The position numbers and the translations under genes were made by a program. Below the pieces are notes generated by a model. The model did not search any database and was not told the origin of the DNA. It saw nothing but the letters and a program-made list of their open reading frames with translations. A DNA stretch of 64,000 nucleotides from Limosilactobacillus sp. WILCCON 0051 (GTDB lineage Bacteria > Bacillota > Bacilli > Lactobacillales > Lactobacillaceae), in NCBI RefSeq assembly GCF_039955095.1, contig NZ_CP154878.1, forward strand, positions 2,170,001-2,234,000. The letters run 5' to 3'. This document shows, one piece after another, positions 9,520 to 18,779 of the stretch. Positions within the stretch are counted from its first letter, which is position 1. Each line of letters opens with the position of its first letter.

Positions 9520-11823
9520 CTATGATAACCGATCCGTCAGCTCATACTCTTGACTCGGCACGTCGGCAAACAATTGACTGGCCTGCCCCACGCTGACGAT
9601 CGTCAAATCATGCATCGCCCGCGAACAGATCGTGTAGAGCAGCTGCCGCTCACTGTCGCCATGATACTTCTGGTCGTTGGCATCCCAGACGATCACCGCG
9701 TCAAACTCAAGCCCTTTTGCCAAATATGAAGGTACGACCAGCACGCCATCAACCAGCCGCTGATTTTCAGTGCGGATCAAGGTTGCCTTAACGCCCTGCT
9801 CAGCCAGCAGCTGATAGATCTGCTCGCTGTCAGCCAAGGTCTTGCCGATAATGGCAACTGCATCATGCTGTTCTTGATAGTCTTTTAGAACCGCAATGAC
9901 CTGTGCGACGGCATCGTTTAAGTCCGCCAGCTGGTAGATGCTTGGCAGCTTGCCTTGACGATCAAAGGCCTCAATTTTTTCGCCATCTTTGAGAATATGC
10001 TTGGTAAAATCAGTAATCTGTTTAGTTGAGCGATATGACTTGGTCAGCTGTACTACTTTCGTTTTTTCGGGATCAAACATCGTACCCAGCTGCCGCAGCA
10101 ATTGCCGACTGTTAGCGCCCGTAAAGATTGCCTGGTTAAGGTCGCCCAGCAGCGTAAAGCGGGCATTAGGGAAACTAAACTTGAGATAGGCCAGCTGGAA
10201 CGCATCATAGTCTTGAACCTCATCAACAAAGACATAGCGAATATCACGTTCGCCGCGCTTCCCCGTCAGCAGATCATACAAATAGAGATAGATTGAGATG
10301 CCGGCAGCACTGATCTGCCGCTCTTTCAGATTCTGCGTGGTTTTTTCGATAAATGCCGCCCACTGCTGCTCGGTCAAATCAAACTTCTGCAGATCAACCA
10401 TCTTTGGCAGAGCCTTTAAAAACAGCAGATACTGCGCATTAATGTTGATCCACATGTTATGACGAATTGCTCGATGAATCGGCGCGAATTCCTTTAAAAC
10501 GATCTGCTTGGCATAGAAGTTGTATTCCTGCTTTTCTGATTCAAACTCGCGCGGCCGATTGTTCATCATCGCGTCCATCTGCTCTTTGCTGAGGCTTTGG
10601 ACGGCTGCTTCCGCCCATTTTGAACGCATTGCCCCGCCAACTCGGCTTCTCAGCTGATGATCCAGCGCATCTTTGGTCGCATCCAGACGATTGCCCAGGT
10701 TATAGTTGCGATTGAATGAATAATAGATCGTCTTGATTTGTTCCTTGGTAAAAAACGGTTTGCCATGAAACATCAGATTCCGAAAGCGCAGGCCCCGCTG
10801 ACCAAGCGCTCTGGCATAGACACCAACTGCTTTAAAGCTGCTTAAGCTCGTCAATAAGCGATTGATATTTTGATCAACTGCCGCCTGACTGGTTTCAAAG
10901 CGCTGCTGCAGCGTCTGAACGTGCAGTCTTGGCACCCGCCGATTAACGTATTGGAAGTAGGTCATTTGAACCATATTGTGCTCGCCCAGTTCTGGCAGCA
11001 CCTGATCAATATAGTCGTTGAACAATTGGTTGGGGCTGAACAAAACTACCTGGCTGGCCGTCAGATTGCCACGATAGCGATACAGCAGCCAAGCCACGCG
11101 CTGTAAAACGGCAGCCGTCTTGCCAGAACCAGCCGCTCCTTGAACAAACAGCAATTCGTCTTTGGCATCCCGAATGATTTCGTTTTGCGTTTTTTGAATC
11201 GTCGTTACGATGCTCTTCATCTTGGTGCTGGAGTGTGTTCCCAAGGCGCTCAGCAGCATCTGATCGGTTACAGCCTCATCGGTATCATAAAGCGTGACGA
11301 TCGTGCCATCCTCAATCTGGAACTGGCGCTTGAGTCTGACATCGACCTCCTGCTTGCCGACAGGGGTTTCATAAGTGACCGGTCCCAGCTTGCCGTCATA
11401 ATAGATTGAGGAGATCGGCGCCCGCCAGTCATATACCAGAAAGTGGTCCGGACGATCAGAGAACGAAGCCAGGCCAATATAAATGGTTTCAGGTTTTTGC
11501 GCACCTTTTTCCAAAAAGTCGATGCGGGCAAAATACGGTTTGGCTTCCAAGCGCTTCAGCGTACTCAAACGATCGGCGGCATGCTGCCAGCTGTTTTCCC
11601 GCTCGTCAAGCATCTGCTGCTGGGCGCGAACCGACATGGCCGTATCCATCATCCCCGAATAAGTCGTGGTATTCATGTGGATATCATTGAACTGCTTGCT
11701 TAGGCCCTTCACATCCCGTTTGGCGTTTTCAATCGTGCCGCTGGCTTTTTCCTCAGCCTTGCGAACTTCTTTAACGACCTGCTCCAAATGATGCTGTTCG
11801 TATTGTTGGATTGATTCTGTCAA
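9520..11823 (-). CDS. helD: HelD-like UvrD/Rep-family helicase (RNA polymerase-associated)
   Basis: 767 residues. A charged N-terminal coiled coil (about 1-85) is the arm that in HelD enters RNA polymerase. The superfamily 1 core has Walker A GAAGSGKT (about 230-237), the Walker B-like FVDEVQDYD, QAIF and the LTKSYRSTKQI motif, and ends with the VPSYLAKGLEFDAV region. HelD binds and recycles stalled RNA polymerase using ATP. The start is TTG 11823, preceded by AGGAAGGA; no in-frame ATG fits as well. It is monocistronic between ltaS and the dedA-like gene. Confidence 0.92.
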   Translation of the reverse strand: MTESIQQYEQHHLEQVVKEVRKAEEKASGTIENAKRDVKGLSKQFNDIHMNTTTYSGMMDTAMSVRAQQQMLDERENSWQHAADRLSTLKRLEAKPYFARIDFLEKGAQKPETIYIGLASFSDRPDHFLVYDWRAPISSIYYDGKLGPVTYETPVGKQEVDVRLKRQFQIEDGTIVTLYDTDEAVTDQMLLSALGTHSSTKMKSIVTTIQKTQNEIIRDAKDELLFVQGAAGSGKTAAVLQRVAWLLYRYRGNLTASQVVLFSPNQLFNDYIDQVLPELGEHNMVQMTYFQYVNRRVPRLHVQTLQQRFETSQAAVDQNINRLLTSLSSFKAVGVYARALGQRGLRFRNLMFHGKPFFTKEQIKTIYYSFNRNYNLGNRLDATKDALDHQLRSRVGGAMRSKWAEAAVQSLSKEQMDAMMNNRPREFESEKQEYNFYAKQIVLKEFAPIHRAIRHNMWININAQYLLFLKALPKMVDLQKFDLTEQQWAAFIEKTTQNLKERQISAAGISIYLYLYDLLTGKRGERDIRYVFVDEVQDYDAFQLAYLKFSFPNARFTLLGDLNQAIFTGANSRQLLRQLGTMFDPEKTKVVQLTKSYRSTKQITDFTKHILKDGEKIEAFDRQGKLPSIYQLADLNDAVAQVIAVLKDYQEQHDAVAIIGKTLADSEQIYQLLAEQGVKATLIRTENQRLVDGVLVVPSYLAKGLEFDAVIVWDANDQKYHGDSERQLLYTICSRAMHDLTIVSVGQASQLFADVPSQEYELTDRLS

Positions 11824-12000
11824 ACTTGAACATCCTTCCTGTCTTGAAAATCTAATCTTAGAATTATAACATTTTTTGCGCCGCGATTCCGTTATTAAGA
11901 CTTGTCCGCATAAGGTTTGCTTAACTTATCGCCAGCAGTCTGGTTTAGATGATCATAAAATACTAGAATGATCTCAAAAGCTGATTTGAAGGTGGAAATA

Positions 12001-12648
12001 ATGGCTAAGCTCTTGTATGCTTTGACGCATATTCCTCAAGTGGTCCTCCCTTTGTTTAATTCACTGGGAAACTGGACCTACGTCATATTATTTAGCCTGA
12101 TCTTTATGGAGACTGGTCTGGTTGTTTTTCCTTGGCTGCCGGGACAGTCGCTGATTTTTGTCACGTCTTCGTTTGCCGCTTTGCATGGCGCTGAGGTCAA
12201 GATGAGCATTTTAATACCCGGCTTTTTTATCGCGGCCGTGCTGGGCGACACGCTTAACTATCTGATTGGTACCCGCTTGATCAAATGGCCCTGGCTCAAG
12301 CGGCGGCTGGCTGGTCCGACCATGGAGAAAGCCCAGCTGTTTTTCAGCAGATATGGTTTGCGGGCGGTCATCTTTGGGCGTTTCGTCCCGCTGATCCGCA
12401 CCTTTGTCCCGCTGATTTCCGGCATCGCCAAATACCGCTTTAACCGTTTCATGCTTGGCAATGTCTTAGGCGTAGCCATCTGGGTAGTCTCCGGCGCGCT
12501 GGCAGGATACTATCTTGGCAGCATTCCATTCGTACAGGCCCATTTTTCAACGCTGCTGCTGGGCATGGTCATCTGCGGATCTTTGCCAGCCGTCTTTTTC
12601 AATCTCATCAAACGAATCCGCCGGCATATTATTGAACGCAACCTCTAG
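12001..12648 (+). CDS. DedA/VTT-domain membrane protein
   Basis: 215 residues with about five membrane segments. The DedA signature is visible: FMETGLVVFPWLPGQSL near the N-terminus and GRFVPLIRTFVPLISG in the middle, the latter with the conserved arginines. Members act as polyprenyl-phosphate or phosphatidylethanolamine scramblases and help envelope homeostasis; which lipid applies here is unknown. ATG 12001 follows AAGGTGG; an in-frame ATG at 11968 has no ribosome site. Confidence 0.92.
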   Translation: MAKLLYALTHIPQVVLPLFNSLGNWTYVILFSLIFMETGLVVFPWLPGQSLIFVTSSFAALHGAEVKMSILIPGFFIAAVLGDTLNYLIGTRLIKWPWLKRRLAGPTMEKAQLFFSRYGLRAVIFGRFVPLIRTFVPLISGIAKYRFNRFMLGNVLGVAIWVVSGALAGYYLGSIPFVQAHFSTLLLGMVICGSLPAVFFNLIKRIRRHIIERNL

Positions 12649-12727
12649 CGCAATTTCGTACAATTTACCGTGGAATAATGGTAAACTGAATACTAAACAA
12701 CGTACAGAATAATGGAGGTTTTTTCCC

Positions 12728-13375
12728 TTGGCAGTAAATGTTTATTTCGTTCGACACGGTCAGACCTACTTGAACCTGTTCCACAAATATCAAGGCTGGT
12801 CAGATGCACCACTGACCGAAAAAGGTATTGAAGACGGCAAGCGCGTGGGTAAGGCTTTAGCCAAGATTGACTTTGACTATCTTTTCTGCAGCGATATGCG
12901 GCGGACCGTTAAAACCGCAGAACTGCTGGCGGCCAGTCATCCTACCGAAATCGTTCATCCAGAGCCAGATCCAGCCTTTCGGGAAGTCTTTTTCGGCTTT
13001 TTTGAAGGCGAGGACACGGCTACGGCTTCCATGAACATTGGTCTTTGCCGTTCCTATGACGAGCTGGTCAGCAAGTATTCTGTTGAAAAGGCGCGCGATA
13101 TTACCAAAGCTGCCGACCCATTCCATCTGGCTGAAAATGATGCCGAATTCTGGCAGCGCATGGACAAAGGTTTGGACCGGCTGCGCAATCTTCCTGATGG
13201 CAGTACCGCAGTCGTTGTTTCTCATGGTGCAGCCATTCGCTCAATCGTCAGCCGCTATGCCAAAGACAAGACCCTGGCCAACGATGCACCCGTCAATGGC
13301 AGTATCACAAAACTTTCCTTGACCCCAGATCAAACCGAGATCGTCTTTTACAACCAACTGAGCTTGCCTGAATAA
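12728..13375 (+). CDS. histidine phosphatase family protein (phosphoglycerate-mutase-like)
   Basis: 215 residues. The catalytic motif VRHGQTYLN at the N-terminus and SHGAAIRSI late in the protein supply both histidines, and the SDMRRTVKTAE region supplies an arginine. The length and insert fit broad-specificity phosphatases more than glycolytic phosphoglycerate mutase. The start is TTG at 12728, 9 bases after GGAGG. The substrate is not known. It may be read through into hflX, 30 bases downstream. Confidence 0.88.
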   Translation: MAVNVYFVRHGQTYLNLFHKYQGWSDAPLTEKGIEDGKRVGKALAKIDFDYLFCSDMRRTVKTAELLAASHPTEIVHPEPDPAFREVFFGFFEGEDTATASMNIGLCRSYDELVSKYSVEKARDITKAADPFHLAENDAEFWQRMDKGLDRLRNLPDGSTAVVVSHGAAIRSIVSRYAKDKTLANDAPVNGSITKLSLTPDQTEIVFYNQLSLPE

Positions 13376-13405
13376 AACCTTGCTAAAAGGGGGAACTTTC
13401 TGTTA

Positions 13406-14686
13406 ATGGACACTAATATACAAAGTGCTGAACCAGTAATTATCATTGGCCTTAACATGGACCAGGAAGATTATGAATATTCCATGGAAGAATTGGCAGC
13501 CCTGGCCGAAGCCAACCAAATGGAAGTCATTGATCGTTTGGACCAAGCCTTGGATCGGCCTAACCCAGCGACCTACTTTGGCTCCGGCAAGGTGGAAGAG
13601 CTGCGTCACCTGGCCGAAGCAGAAGAAGTCGCCACGGTAATCGCCAATGACGAGCTGACGCCAAGTCAACTGCAGAACCTGGCTGATCAAACCGGTGTCC
13701 GTATTTTGGACCGAACTGCCTTGATTCTGGAAATCTTTGCCAAGCGCGCGCAAAGCCGTGAAGCCAAGATTCAAGTCGAGATTGCCCAGCTTCAGTACCA
13801 ATTGCCGCGCCTGCAGACGGCTGCCAATCAGCGGCTTGACCAGCAGACCGGTGGCGGATCCGGCTTTACCAACCGTGGTGCCGGTGAAACCAAGCTGGAA
13901 ATGAATCGGCGGACCATCAACCATAAAATCAGTCATTTGCGGGCTGAACTCAAAGAAATCGCCAAATCTGAGGACGTTAAACGGGCCAAGCGCGAAAAAA
14001 GCGACACGCCAACGGCTGCCTTGGTTGGCTATACCAATGCCGGCAAATCGACCATTATGAATCAGCTGGTCAGTCGTTTCGGGGTTTCGGAAGAAAAGCA
14101 GGTTTTTGAAAAGAACATGCTTTTCGCGACTCTGGATACCAGCGTGCGTCAATTAACGCTGCCCGATCAAAAACGCTTTTTACTCAGTGATACGGTTGGT
14201 TTTGTCAGCAAACTGCCTACTCATCTGATCGAAGCCTTTAAATCAACCTTGGCGGAAGCTGCCAGTGCTGATCTGCTCATCCAGGTAATCGACTATTCCG
14301 ACCCTAATTATGAAGCCATGATGCGCACGACCGAAAAGACGCTTAAACAGATTGGCATTGAAAACATCCCAATGCTGTACGTCTTTAATAAAGCTGACCA
14401 GACCGAGTTTGAATATCCGGTAATGGAGGGCGATAACCGGATCATCATCTCGGCTAAGGATGATGAATCCATTCAGCTCTTAGTCCAGGCTTTGCGCCGC
14501 CATCTCTTTAAAGACTACGTTCAGACGGAGCTGCTGATTCCATTTGCCGATGGACGAACGGTTTCCTACATCAATGAAAACTGCAATATTTTAGAGACTG
14601 AATATCTCAACAACGGCACACGGCTCAAAGTCGAGATGTCACCGCAAGATTTTGCCCGCTTTGAACGCTACGTCATTAAAAATTAA
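13406..14686 (+). CDS. hflX: ribosome-splitting GTPase HflX
   Basis: 426 residues. The N-terminal HflX domain (about 10-110; ATYFGSGKVEEL) and a coiled coil (about 120-195 with GGGSGFTNRGAGETKLE) are followed by a GTPase domain with P-loop GYTNAGKST, the DTVGF G3 region and the NKAD G4 motif. HflX splits stalled or hibernating 70S ribosomes in stress. An AAGGGGG ribosome site lies before the ATG. A strong terminator follows directly. Confidence 0.97.
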   Translation: MDTNIQSAEPVIIIGLNMDQEDYEYSMEELAALAEANQMEVIDRLDQALDRPNPATYFGSGKVEELRHLAEAEEVATVIANDELTPSQLQNLADQTGVRILDRTALILEIFAKRAQSREAKIQVEIAQLQYQLPRLQTAANQRLDQQTGGGSGFTNRGAGETKLEMNRRTINHKISHLRAELKEIAKSEDVKRAKREKSDTPTAALVGYTNAGKSTIMNQLVSRFGVSEEKQVFEKNMLFATLDTSVRQLTLPDQKRFLLSDTVGFVSKLPTHLIEAFKSTLAEAASADLLIQVIDYSDPNYEAMMRTTEKTLKQIGIENIPMLYVFNKADQTEFEYPVMEGDNRIIISAKDDESIQLLVQALRRHLFKDYVQTELLIPFADGRTVSYINENCNILETEYLNNGTRLKVEMSPQDFARFERYVIKN

Positions 14687-14739
14687 AAAAATCTGGCATC
14701 GACTGGCATTATAGCCACTGCATCGATGTCAGATTTTTT
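14686..14739. terminator. bidirectional terminator between hflX and the tetR-family gene
   Basis: AAAAATCTGGCATCGA pairs with TCGATGTCAGATTTTTT (one wobble), with T runs on both strands. It serves the two convergent genes. Confidence 0.88.
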
Positions 14740-14749
14740 ATTGAGACAT

Positions 14750-15316
14750 TTAGTTTAAACCATCGCGTTCCAATTGATCCGAAAGATTGTGAATTGACTG
14801 CTTAACAAAATCAATAACATCTTGCTGCGGAACCTCATAGTTGTTTTGCCGCCACCAGTAAAAGGCCCCCAGAATCGAACCGCTCAAAATGTAGGCCAGC
14901 ATTTCTGGATTCTTGGAATTTCGCAAAGCCATACTGATCGTATCTTGATTTTCAGTAACGTGACGCTGCCGTAGCAGAATCTCACTGACGATCTTCATAA
15001 TCTCGCCGTATAAAGAGCTTTGTGAGCTGCTGTCGGTCAGATTGCGGAAGATGTCACGATTGTCGCTGACATACTTAATCAAGATCTCAACAAATTCATC
15101 CTCGTTGCGATCTGACTGATCAATCAAGATATTCAAGCGGGTACTGATCGTCTGTTCCAGCAGATCATACTTATCATGAAAATAACGATAAAAGCTGCTG
15201 CGGTGCAACAGTGCCTCATTACAGATTTGATCGATTGTCAAATGTCCAAACTGGTGGGTCTTTAATAAGCTTTCCAGAGCATTTTGGAAATCTCGAACTG
15301 TTCGATTCATTTTCAT
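14750..15316 (-). CDS. TetR/AcrR-family transcriptional regulator
   Basis: 188 residues. The N-terminal helix-turn-helix (about 20-60) contains the TetR pattern LTIDQICNEALLHRSSFYRYFHDK, split by the usual phenylalanine-tyrosine-arginine-tyrosine-phenylalanine core. The C-terminal ligand domain is of the short type that pairs with dihydroxyacetone-kinase-like or Firmicutes TetR members. It is transcribed away from galM, with about 215 bases between their starts, but no shared target is obvious. An AAAGG ribosome site precedes ATG 15316. Confidence 0.9.
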   Translation of the reverse strand: MKMNRTVRDFQNALESLLKTHQFGHLTIDQICNEALLHRSSFYRYFHDKYDLLEQTISTRLNILIDQSDRNEDEFVEILIKYVSDNRDIFRNLTDSSSQSSLYGEIMKIVSEILLRQRHVTENQDTISMALRNSKNPEMLAYILSGSILGAFYWWRQNNYEVPQQDVIDFVKQSIHNLSDQLERDGLN

Positions 15317-15496
15317 TAAAATCGGCCTTTCTATTTTGAGATTATACTTAGATTATAAAACGTTGCTTTATGACACAAAACATCTTTCTTAGTATTATAG
15401 TTCTTTTAAAAGACAGTTCAATTAATATGTTTTCTTAGTTTGTCTTATTTTTGGTATTTTTAATCACAAACTAGTGGAATATGGTACAATCTTTTT

Positions 15497-15511
15497 ATGA
15501 AAACGTTTGCT
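15497..15511. promoter_or_regulatory. cre box for CcpA upstream of galM
   Basis: The 15 bases ATGAAAACGTTTGCT match the cre consensus WTGNAANCGNWNNCW at every position. It lies just downstream of a -10-like TACAAT (15485-15490) and about 23 bases before the galM start, a place where bound CcpA would block transcription. Confidence 0.75.
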
Positions 15512-15533
15512 TTTTGAAGAGGTGGATTTAATT

Positions 15534-16577
15534 ATGGAAATTAAAGAAAGCAGTTTCGGTACTTTTGAAGGACAAGAAGTCAAAAAATACACGCTTATCA
15601 ATGATCAAGACATGCAGGTCAGCGTTTTAAACTATGCCGGTCTGCTACAGGAAATCTCCGTTCCAGGCAAGGACGGCAAGCGCGTCAACCTGGTTTTGAG
15701 CGCAGCCGACATTGAGCACTTTACTGACAACGGCATGTGCAACAACCGAGTAATTGGTCGCGTTGCCGGTCGCCTGGCCAAGGGCGAGTTTGCGATTGAC
15801 GGTCAGGAATATCACGTCGACACTAATGAAAACGGCAATACGCTTCATGGCGGCCCAAATGGTTTGGGCAACCAGTTCTTTGAAGCCGAAACCGTTACGA
15901 CGCCAAACACCGTTAAAGTCGTCTTAACCAAGACCATGACGCCTGAAATCGACTCTTTCCCAGGCAACGAGAAGTTTACGGTTACCTATTCACTGAGCAA
16001 TGACAACCGCGTCGTAATCGATCTGGATGGCGAAACGGATGCCAACACATTGTTCAACCCAACCGTTCACACCTACTTCAACCTTGGTGATTCTGACGTA
16101 GCAACCGTTGAAGATCAGGTACTACAGGTTAACTCCAAGTTCCACTTAGACGTTGATGATGAAAAGATCCCAACTGGCAAAAAGCTCGTAAATGCCGGCA
16201 CGCCATTTGATTTCCAGACTCCTCGTCGTTTGGGCGATGCACTTAACGAAATGAAGAGCACTAAAGAAGGCGGCTTTGATGACATCTGGCAGGTTGAGCC
16301 AAGCACGAACGTCAACCACGAACCAGTTGCCACGCTGTCTGACCCTGCCAGCGGCCGTAAGATGAAGCTGTACTCAGATCGCAACGGCCTGGTAATGTAC
16401 ACTGCCAATGGAATGGACAAGTCGCTCCAATTCAACCGGCCAAGTGCCTCATGGTGTGCACTGGCAATGGAAGCCCAAACGCTTTCTGACACGCCTCACC
16501 ATCCTGAATTCGGCGATATTACCCTGCGTCCTGGCAAGCCAGCTCACCACCGCATCGTTTACGCAATTGAATTCTAA
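15534..16577 (+). CDS. galM: aldose 1-epimerase (mutarotase)
   Basis: 347 residues, family length. It interconverts alpha and beta anomers of galactose and other aldoses. Motifs seen are GRVAGRLAKGEF, the ENGNTLHGG histidine loop, the NPTVHTYFNLG catalytic histidine strand, and a C-terminal ALAMEAQTLSDTPHH glutamate strand. ATG 15534 is set by the GAGGTGG site; the longer frame from 15507 lacks one. It stands alone, with no galKT genes near, and has a consensus cre box upstream. Confidence 0.95.
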   Translation: MEIKESSFGTFEGQEVKKYTLINDQDMQVSVLNYAGLLQEISVPGKDGKRVNLVLSAADIEHFTDNGMCNNRVIGRVAGRLAKGEFAIDGQEYHVDTNENGNTLHGGPNGLGNQFFEAETVTTPNTVKVVLTKTMTPEIDSFPGNEKFTVTYSLSNDNRVVIDLDGETDANTLFNPTVHTYFNLGDSDVATVEDQVLQVNSKFHLDVDDEKIPTGKKLVNAGTPFDFQTPRRLGDALNEMKSTKEGGFDDIWQVEPSTNVNHEPVATLSDPASGRKMKLYSDRNGLVMYTANGMDKSLQFNRPSASWCALAMEAQTLSDTPHHPEFGDITLRPGKPAHHRIVYAIEF

Positions 16578-16592
16578 TCAAAACTGATATTA

Positions 16593-16627
16593 AAAACCGG
16601 CAGCCAGCAAGACAGGCTGTCGGTTTT
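16593..16627 (+). terminator. galM terminator
   Basis: AAAACCGGCAGCC and GGCTGTCGGTTTT form a 13-bp stem with one wobble, ending in TTTTGC. Confidence 0.82.
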
Positions 16628-16665
16628 GCTATAGAATAGGGTCTAAAACAAGGAGTTATCGATTA

Positions 16666-17331
16666 ATGAGAATCAACGTTTTACAGCACACCCCCAACGA
16701 AGGTCCTGGCGTAATCAGTGAATGGGCACACCAGCGCGGCCACGAGATCTACGTTTATCACCCTGCCCAGTTCAATAAGCTGCCCATGGCTGATGAAACC
16801 GACATGCTGGTCATCTTAGGCGGTCCGATGAGTCCTAACGATGATCTGCCCTGGATTGCAAAGGAGCGGCAATTGATCAAAGAACTGCTGACCCAGGACA
16901 AGCCAATGTTTGGGGCCTGCTTTGGCGGACAGCAGCTGGCGATGACTTTGGGTGCCACGGTTAAAGACGCGCCCGTTAAAGAAGTCGGCTGGGCTCCCGT
17001 CTTCTTAAAGAGCGATGTGATTCCTGATCTGCCCAAGACATCAACCGTTCTGCACTGGCATCAGCAGATGTTTACCATTCCCAATGGCGCTCAGCTGCTT
17101 TATTCGTCAGACAGCTTAAAAGAACAGGGCTTTGTCTATGGTCATCGCGTCGTTGGTCTGCAGTTTCACTTTGAGCCGCTGGCCGATAACGTCCGCGAGA
17201 TCGTAGTCAATGATGGCGACTATGCGGCAGGATCAATTCTTAATCAGACCCCGGCTGAAATCATTGCTCATCCCGTGCCTAAAGAAAATGCCGCGACAAT
17301 GTTTAAGATCTTGGACTGGATCAACGAATAG
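16666..17331 (+). CDS. class I glutamine amidotransferase-like protein (GATase1)
   Basis: 221 residues. The stand-alone amidotransferase domain has the nucleophile elbow FGACFGGQQLA, the oxyanion ILGGPMSPND strand and the catalytic histidine in GLQFHFEP. It is of the family often named GMP synthase-like or YfeJ-type, but it has no synthetase partner here, so it is probably a gamma-glutamyl hydrolase or amidase. AAGGAG lies 8 bases before the ATG. A -10-like TATAGAAT sits just upstream. Confidence 0.88.
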   Translation: MRINVLQHTPNEGPGVISEWAHQRGHEIYVYHPAQFNKLPMADETDMLVILGGPMSPNDDLPWIAKERQLIKELLTQDKPMFGACFGGQQLAMTLGATVKDAPVKEVGWAPVFLKSDVIPDLPKTSTVLHWHQQMFTIPNGAQLLYSSDSLKEQGFVYGHRVVGLQFHFEPLADNVREIVVNDGDYAAGSILNQTPAEIIAHPVPKENAATMFKILDWINE

Positions 17332-17367
17332 CCCACTGCTCGTCCGATCAAAATCATCAATACATCA

Positions 17368-17405
17368 AAAAGCTGTTGGTTAGCATGAACTAATCAACAG
17401 CTTTT
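17368..17405. terminator. bidirectional terminator
   Basis: AAAAGCTGTTG (17368-17378) and CAACAGCTTTT (17395-17405), between convergent genes. Confidence 0.82.
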
Positions 17406-17409
17406 GCTT

Positions 17410-18231
17410 TTAGCGTTTTTCTCGATCGCGATAGGCAACGTTGGCAACCAAGCCATACTGACCATCCATTAAGATCGTTGAGCCATTGCGACCGGCAATC
17501 TTATGCGGTCCACCCGTCACAAACAGATTGGCTAAATAGAGCTCGTATTGCTCGTGGGCAGTATGAATGTCCGTCAAGCCGACCTTGGCAATGTGACCGA
17601 CTGCCAGTTTTTCCATTTGATTCAAGCCCATGTATATCTCAATTCGTCGCAGATGCTTGTCATGGTAAAGCTCAAAATAAGGCGGCGTCTGTTGCGAGTC
17701 AAGCGCATAGACCGGCTCGCCCGTTGCAGTTTCAGCTACGATCTGACTGTCGCTTAAACCATCATAATCCGCGGTAAAGATCCCGTCATCCAACAATTCT
17801 TGAACGATGCGCTGCAGATTATGCTGCTCGTGCTCATCGACCTCCACTTGAGCTGGAATGATATCTTGATGAGTAAAGTAGCCATTTGGCGCATTGTTGA
17901 TGACGCGAGCATTGCGCTTTGGCTTGGCATCATCAGCAGTGGGAACGACCCCAGTAATCTTTGAAAGCCAAGGCGACAAAAAGTCAAACCGTGAGTTGCG
18001 GTCCAGATAGTAGTAGACCGCGTTGATATACAGACAATAGGTGATCAGAATCACGGCGAGGCAGTATAGCAGCCCCCGCACCCATGCATGGTTGATCAAA
18101 AGGCGCGTGGTAACGTAGATCAGGTACAGATCACCCAAAAAGGCAATGATAATGTAGATTCGATTTTTCAGCTTGGCATTGATATTAAAATATCCCAGCC
18201 AATGATTGATCATGTCTAGAAAACTAAGCAC
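17410..18231 (-). CDS. lactobacillar two-helix membrane protein of unknown function
   Basis: 273 residues. There are two hydrophobic helices near the N-terminus (about 25-47 and 51-73), then a large soluble region of about 190 residues with no catalytic motif that I recognise. I think it belongs to a conserved Lactobacillaceae DUF family, but the name is from memory and unverified. It starts at GTG 18231 after AAGGGGGA and lies 15 bases downstream of the Ser/Thr-rich protein gene, so the two form an operon. A role at the envelope is the only reasonable guess. Confidence 0.75.
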   Translation of the reverse strand: MLSFLDMINHWLGYFNINAKLKNRIYIIIAFLGDLYLIYVTTRLLINHAWVRGLLYCLAVILITYCLYINAVYYYLDRNSRFDFLSPWLSKITGVVPTADDAKPKRNARVINNAPNGYFTHQDIIPAQVEVDEHEQHNLQRIVQELLDDGIFTADYDGLSDSQIVAETATGEPVYALDSQQTPPYFELYHDKHLRRIEIYMGLNQMEKLAVGHIAKVGLTDIHTAHEQYELYLANLFVTGGPHKIAGRNGSTILMDGQYGLVANVAYRDREKR

Positions 18232-18246
18232 TGTCGCGAATCCCCC

Positions 18247-18690
18247 TTATTGATTGGTGTCAGTCGTGGTAGTCGTCGTGCCAGTCGTCGAGTTGGTACC
18301 AGTCGAGTTATTAGTCGTCGTGCCGGTAGTCTGACTGGTGGTATTGGTCGACGAGCTGGTAGTGCCGGTACCAGCAGTCGTACCATTATCCGTATTATTG
18401 TCGGTCGTTTTAGCTGATGAGGTCTTAGTCGTTGACTCCTCATCAACACTGCTGGTCTGATGACTGTTTTGCACATCCGAATCGCTTTCACTGCTTGGCT
18501 TTTTGCGATCACTGCTATGACTGCTGTCTTGGTCATCTTTTTGACTGGTGCTCTGACTAGTCGATGAGGTGCTGACGATTTTAGCCCCTTCACTGGTATT
18601 GGTGGTTTTGTTGACCACCACGTTGGTAGCACCTAACGCTAAAACCAATGAAACCAGCGCAAATGGCGTCACAAACGGTGGTGTTTTCAT
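18247..18690 (-). CDS. Ser/Thr-rich membrane-anchored extracellular protein
   Basis: 147 residues. A hydrophobic N-terminal segment (about 7-26) acts as signal or anchor; the rest is almost only Ser, Thr, Asn, Asp, Gly and Lys with no fold, like a glycosylated stalk. There is no LPXTG motif and no lipobox. AAGGAG lies 10 bases before the ATG. The last third is a run of Thr- and Gly-rich short repeats, likely length-variable. It is upstream partner of the two-helix membrane protein. Function unknown. Confidence 0.72.
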   Translation of the reverse strand: MKTPPFVTPFALVSLVLALGATNVVVNKTTNTSEGAKIVSTSSTSQSTSQKDDQDSSHSSDRKKPSSESDSDVQNSHQTSSVDEESTTKTSSAKTTDNNTDNGTTAGTGTTSSSTNTTSQTTGTTTNNSTGTNSTTGTTTTTTDTNQ

Positions 18691-18779
18691 TACTTTTCTC
18701 TCTCCTTTTGTCGTCTGCTCTCTATCTTAGCGCAAAAATTGCTAGTGAGAGTTTGCGAAAAAAATAAGAATTGATGAAT

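Noticed and set aside
13403..14152. 249-codon minus-strand frame opposite hflX
   Set aside because: It is a shadow of hflX, which has all GTPase motifs.
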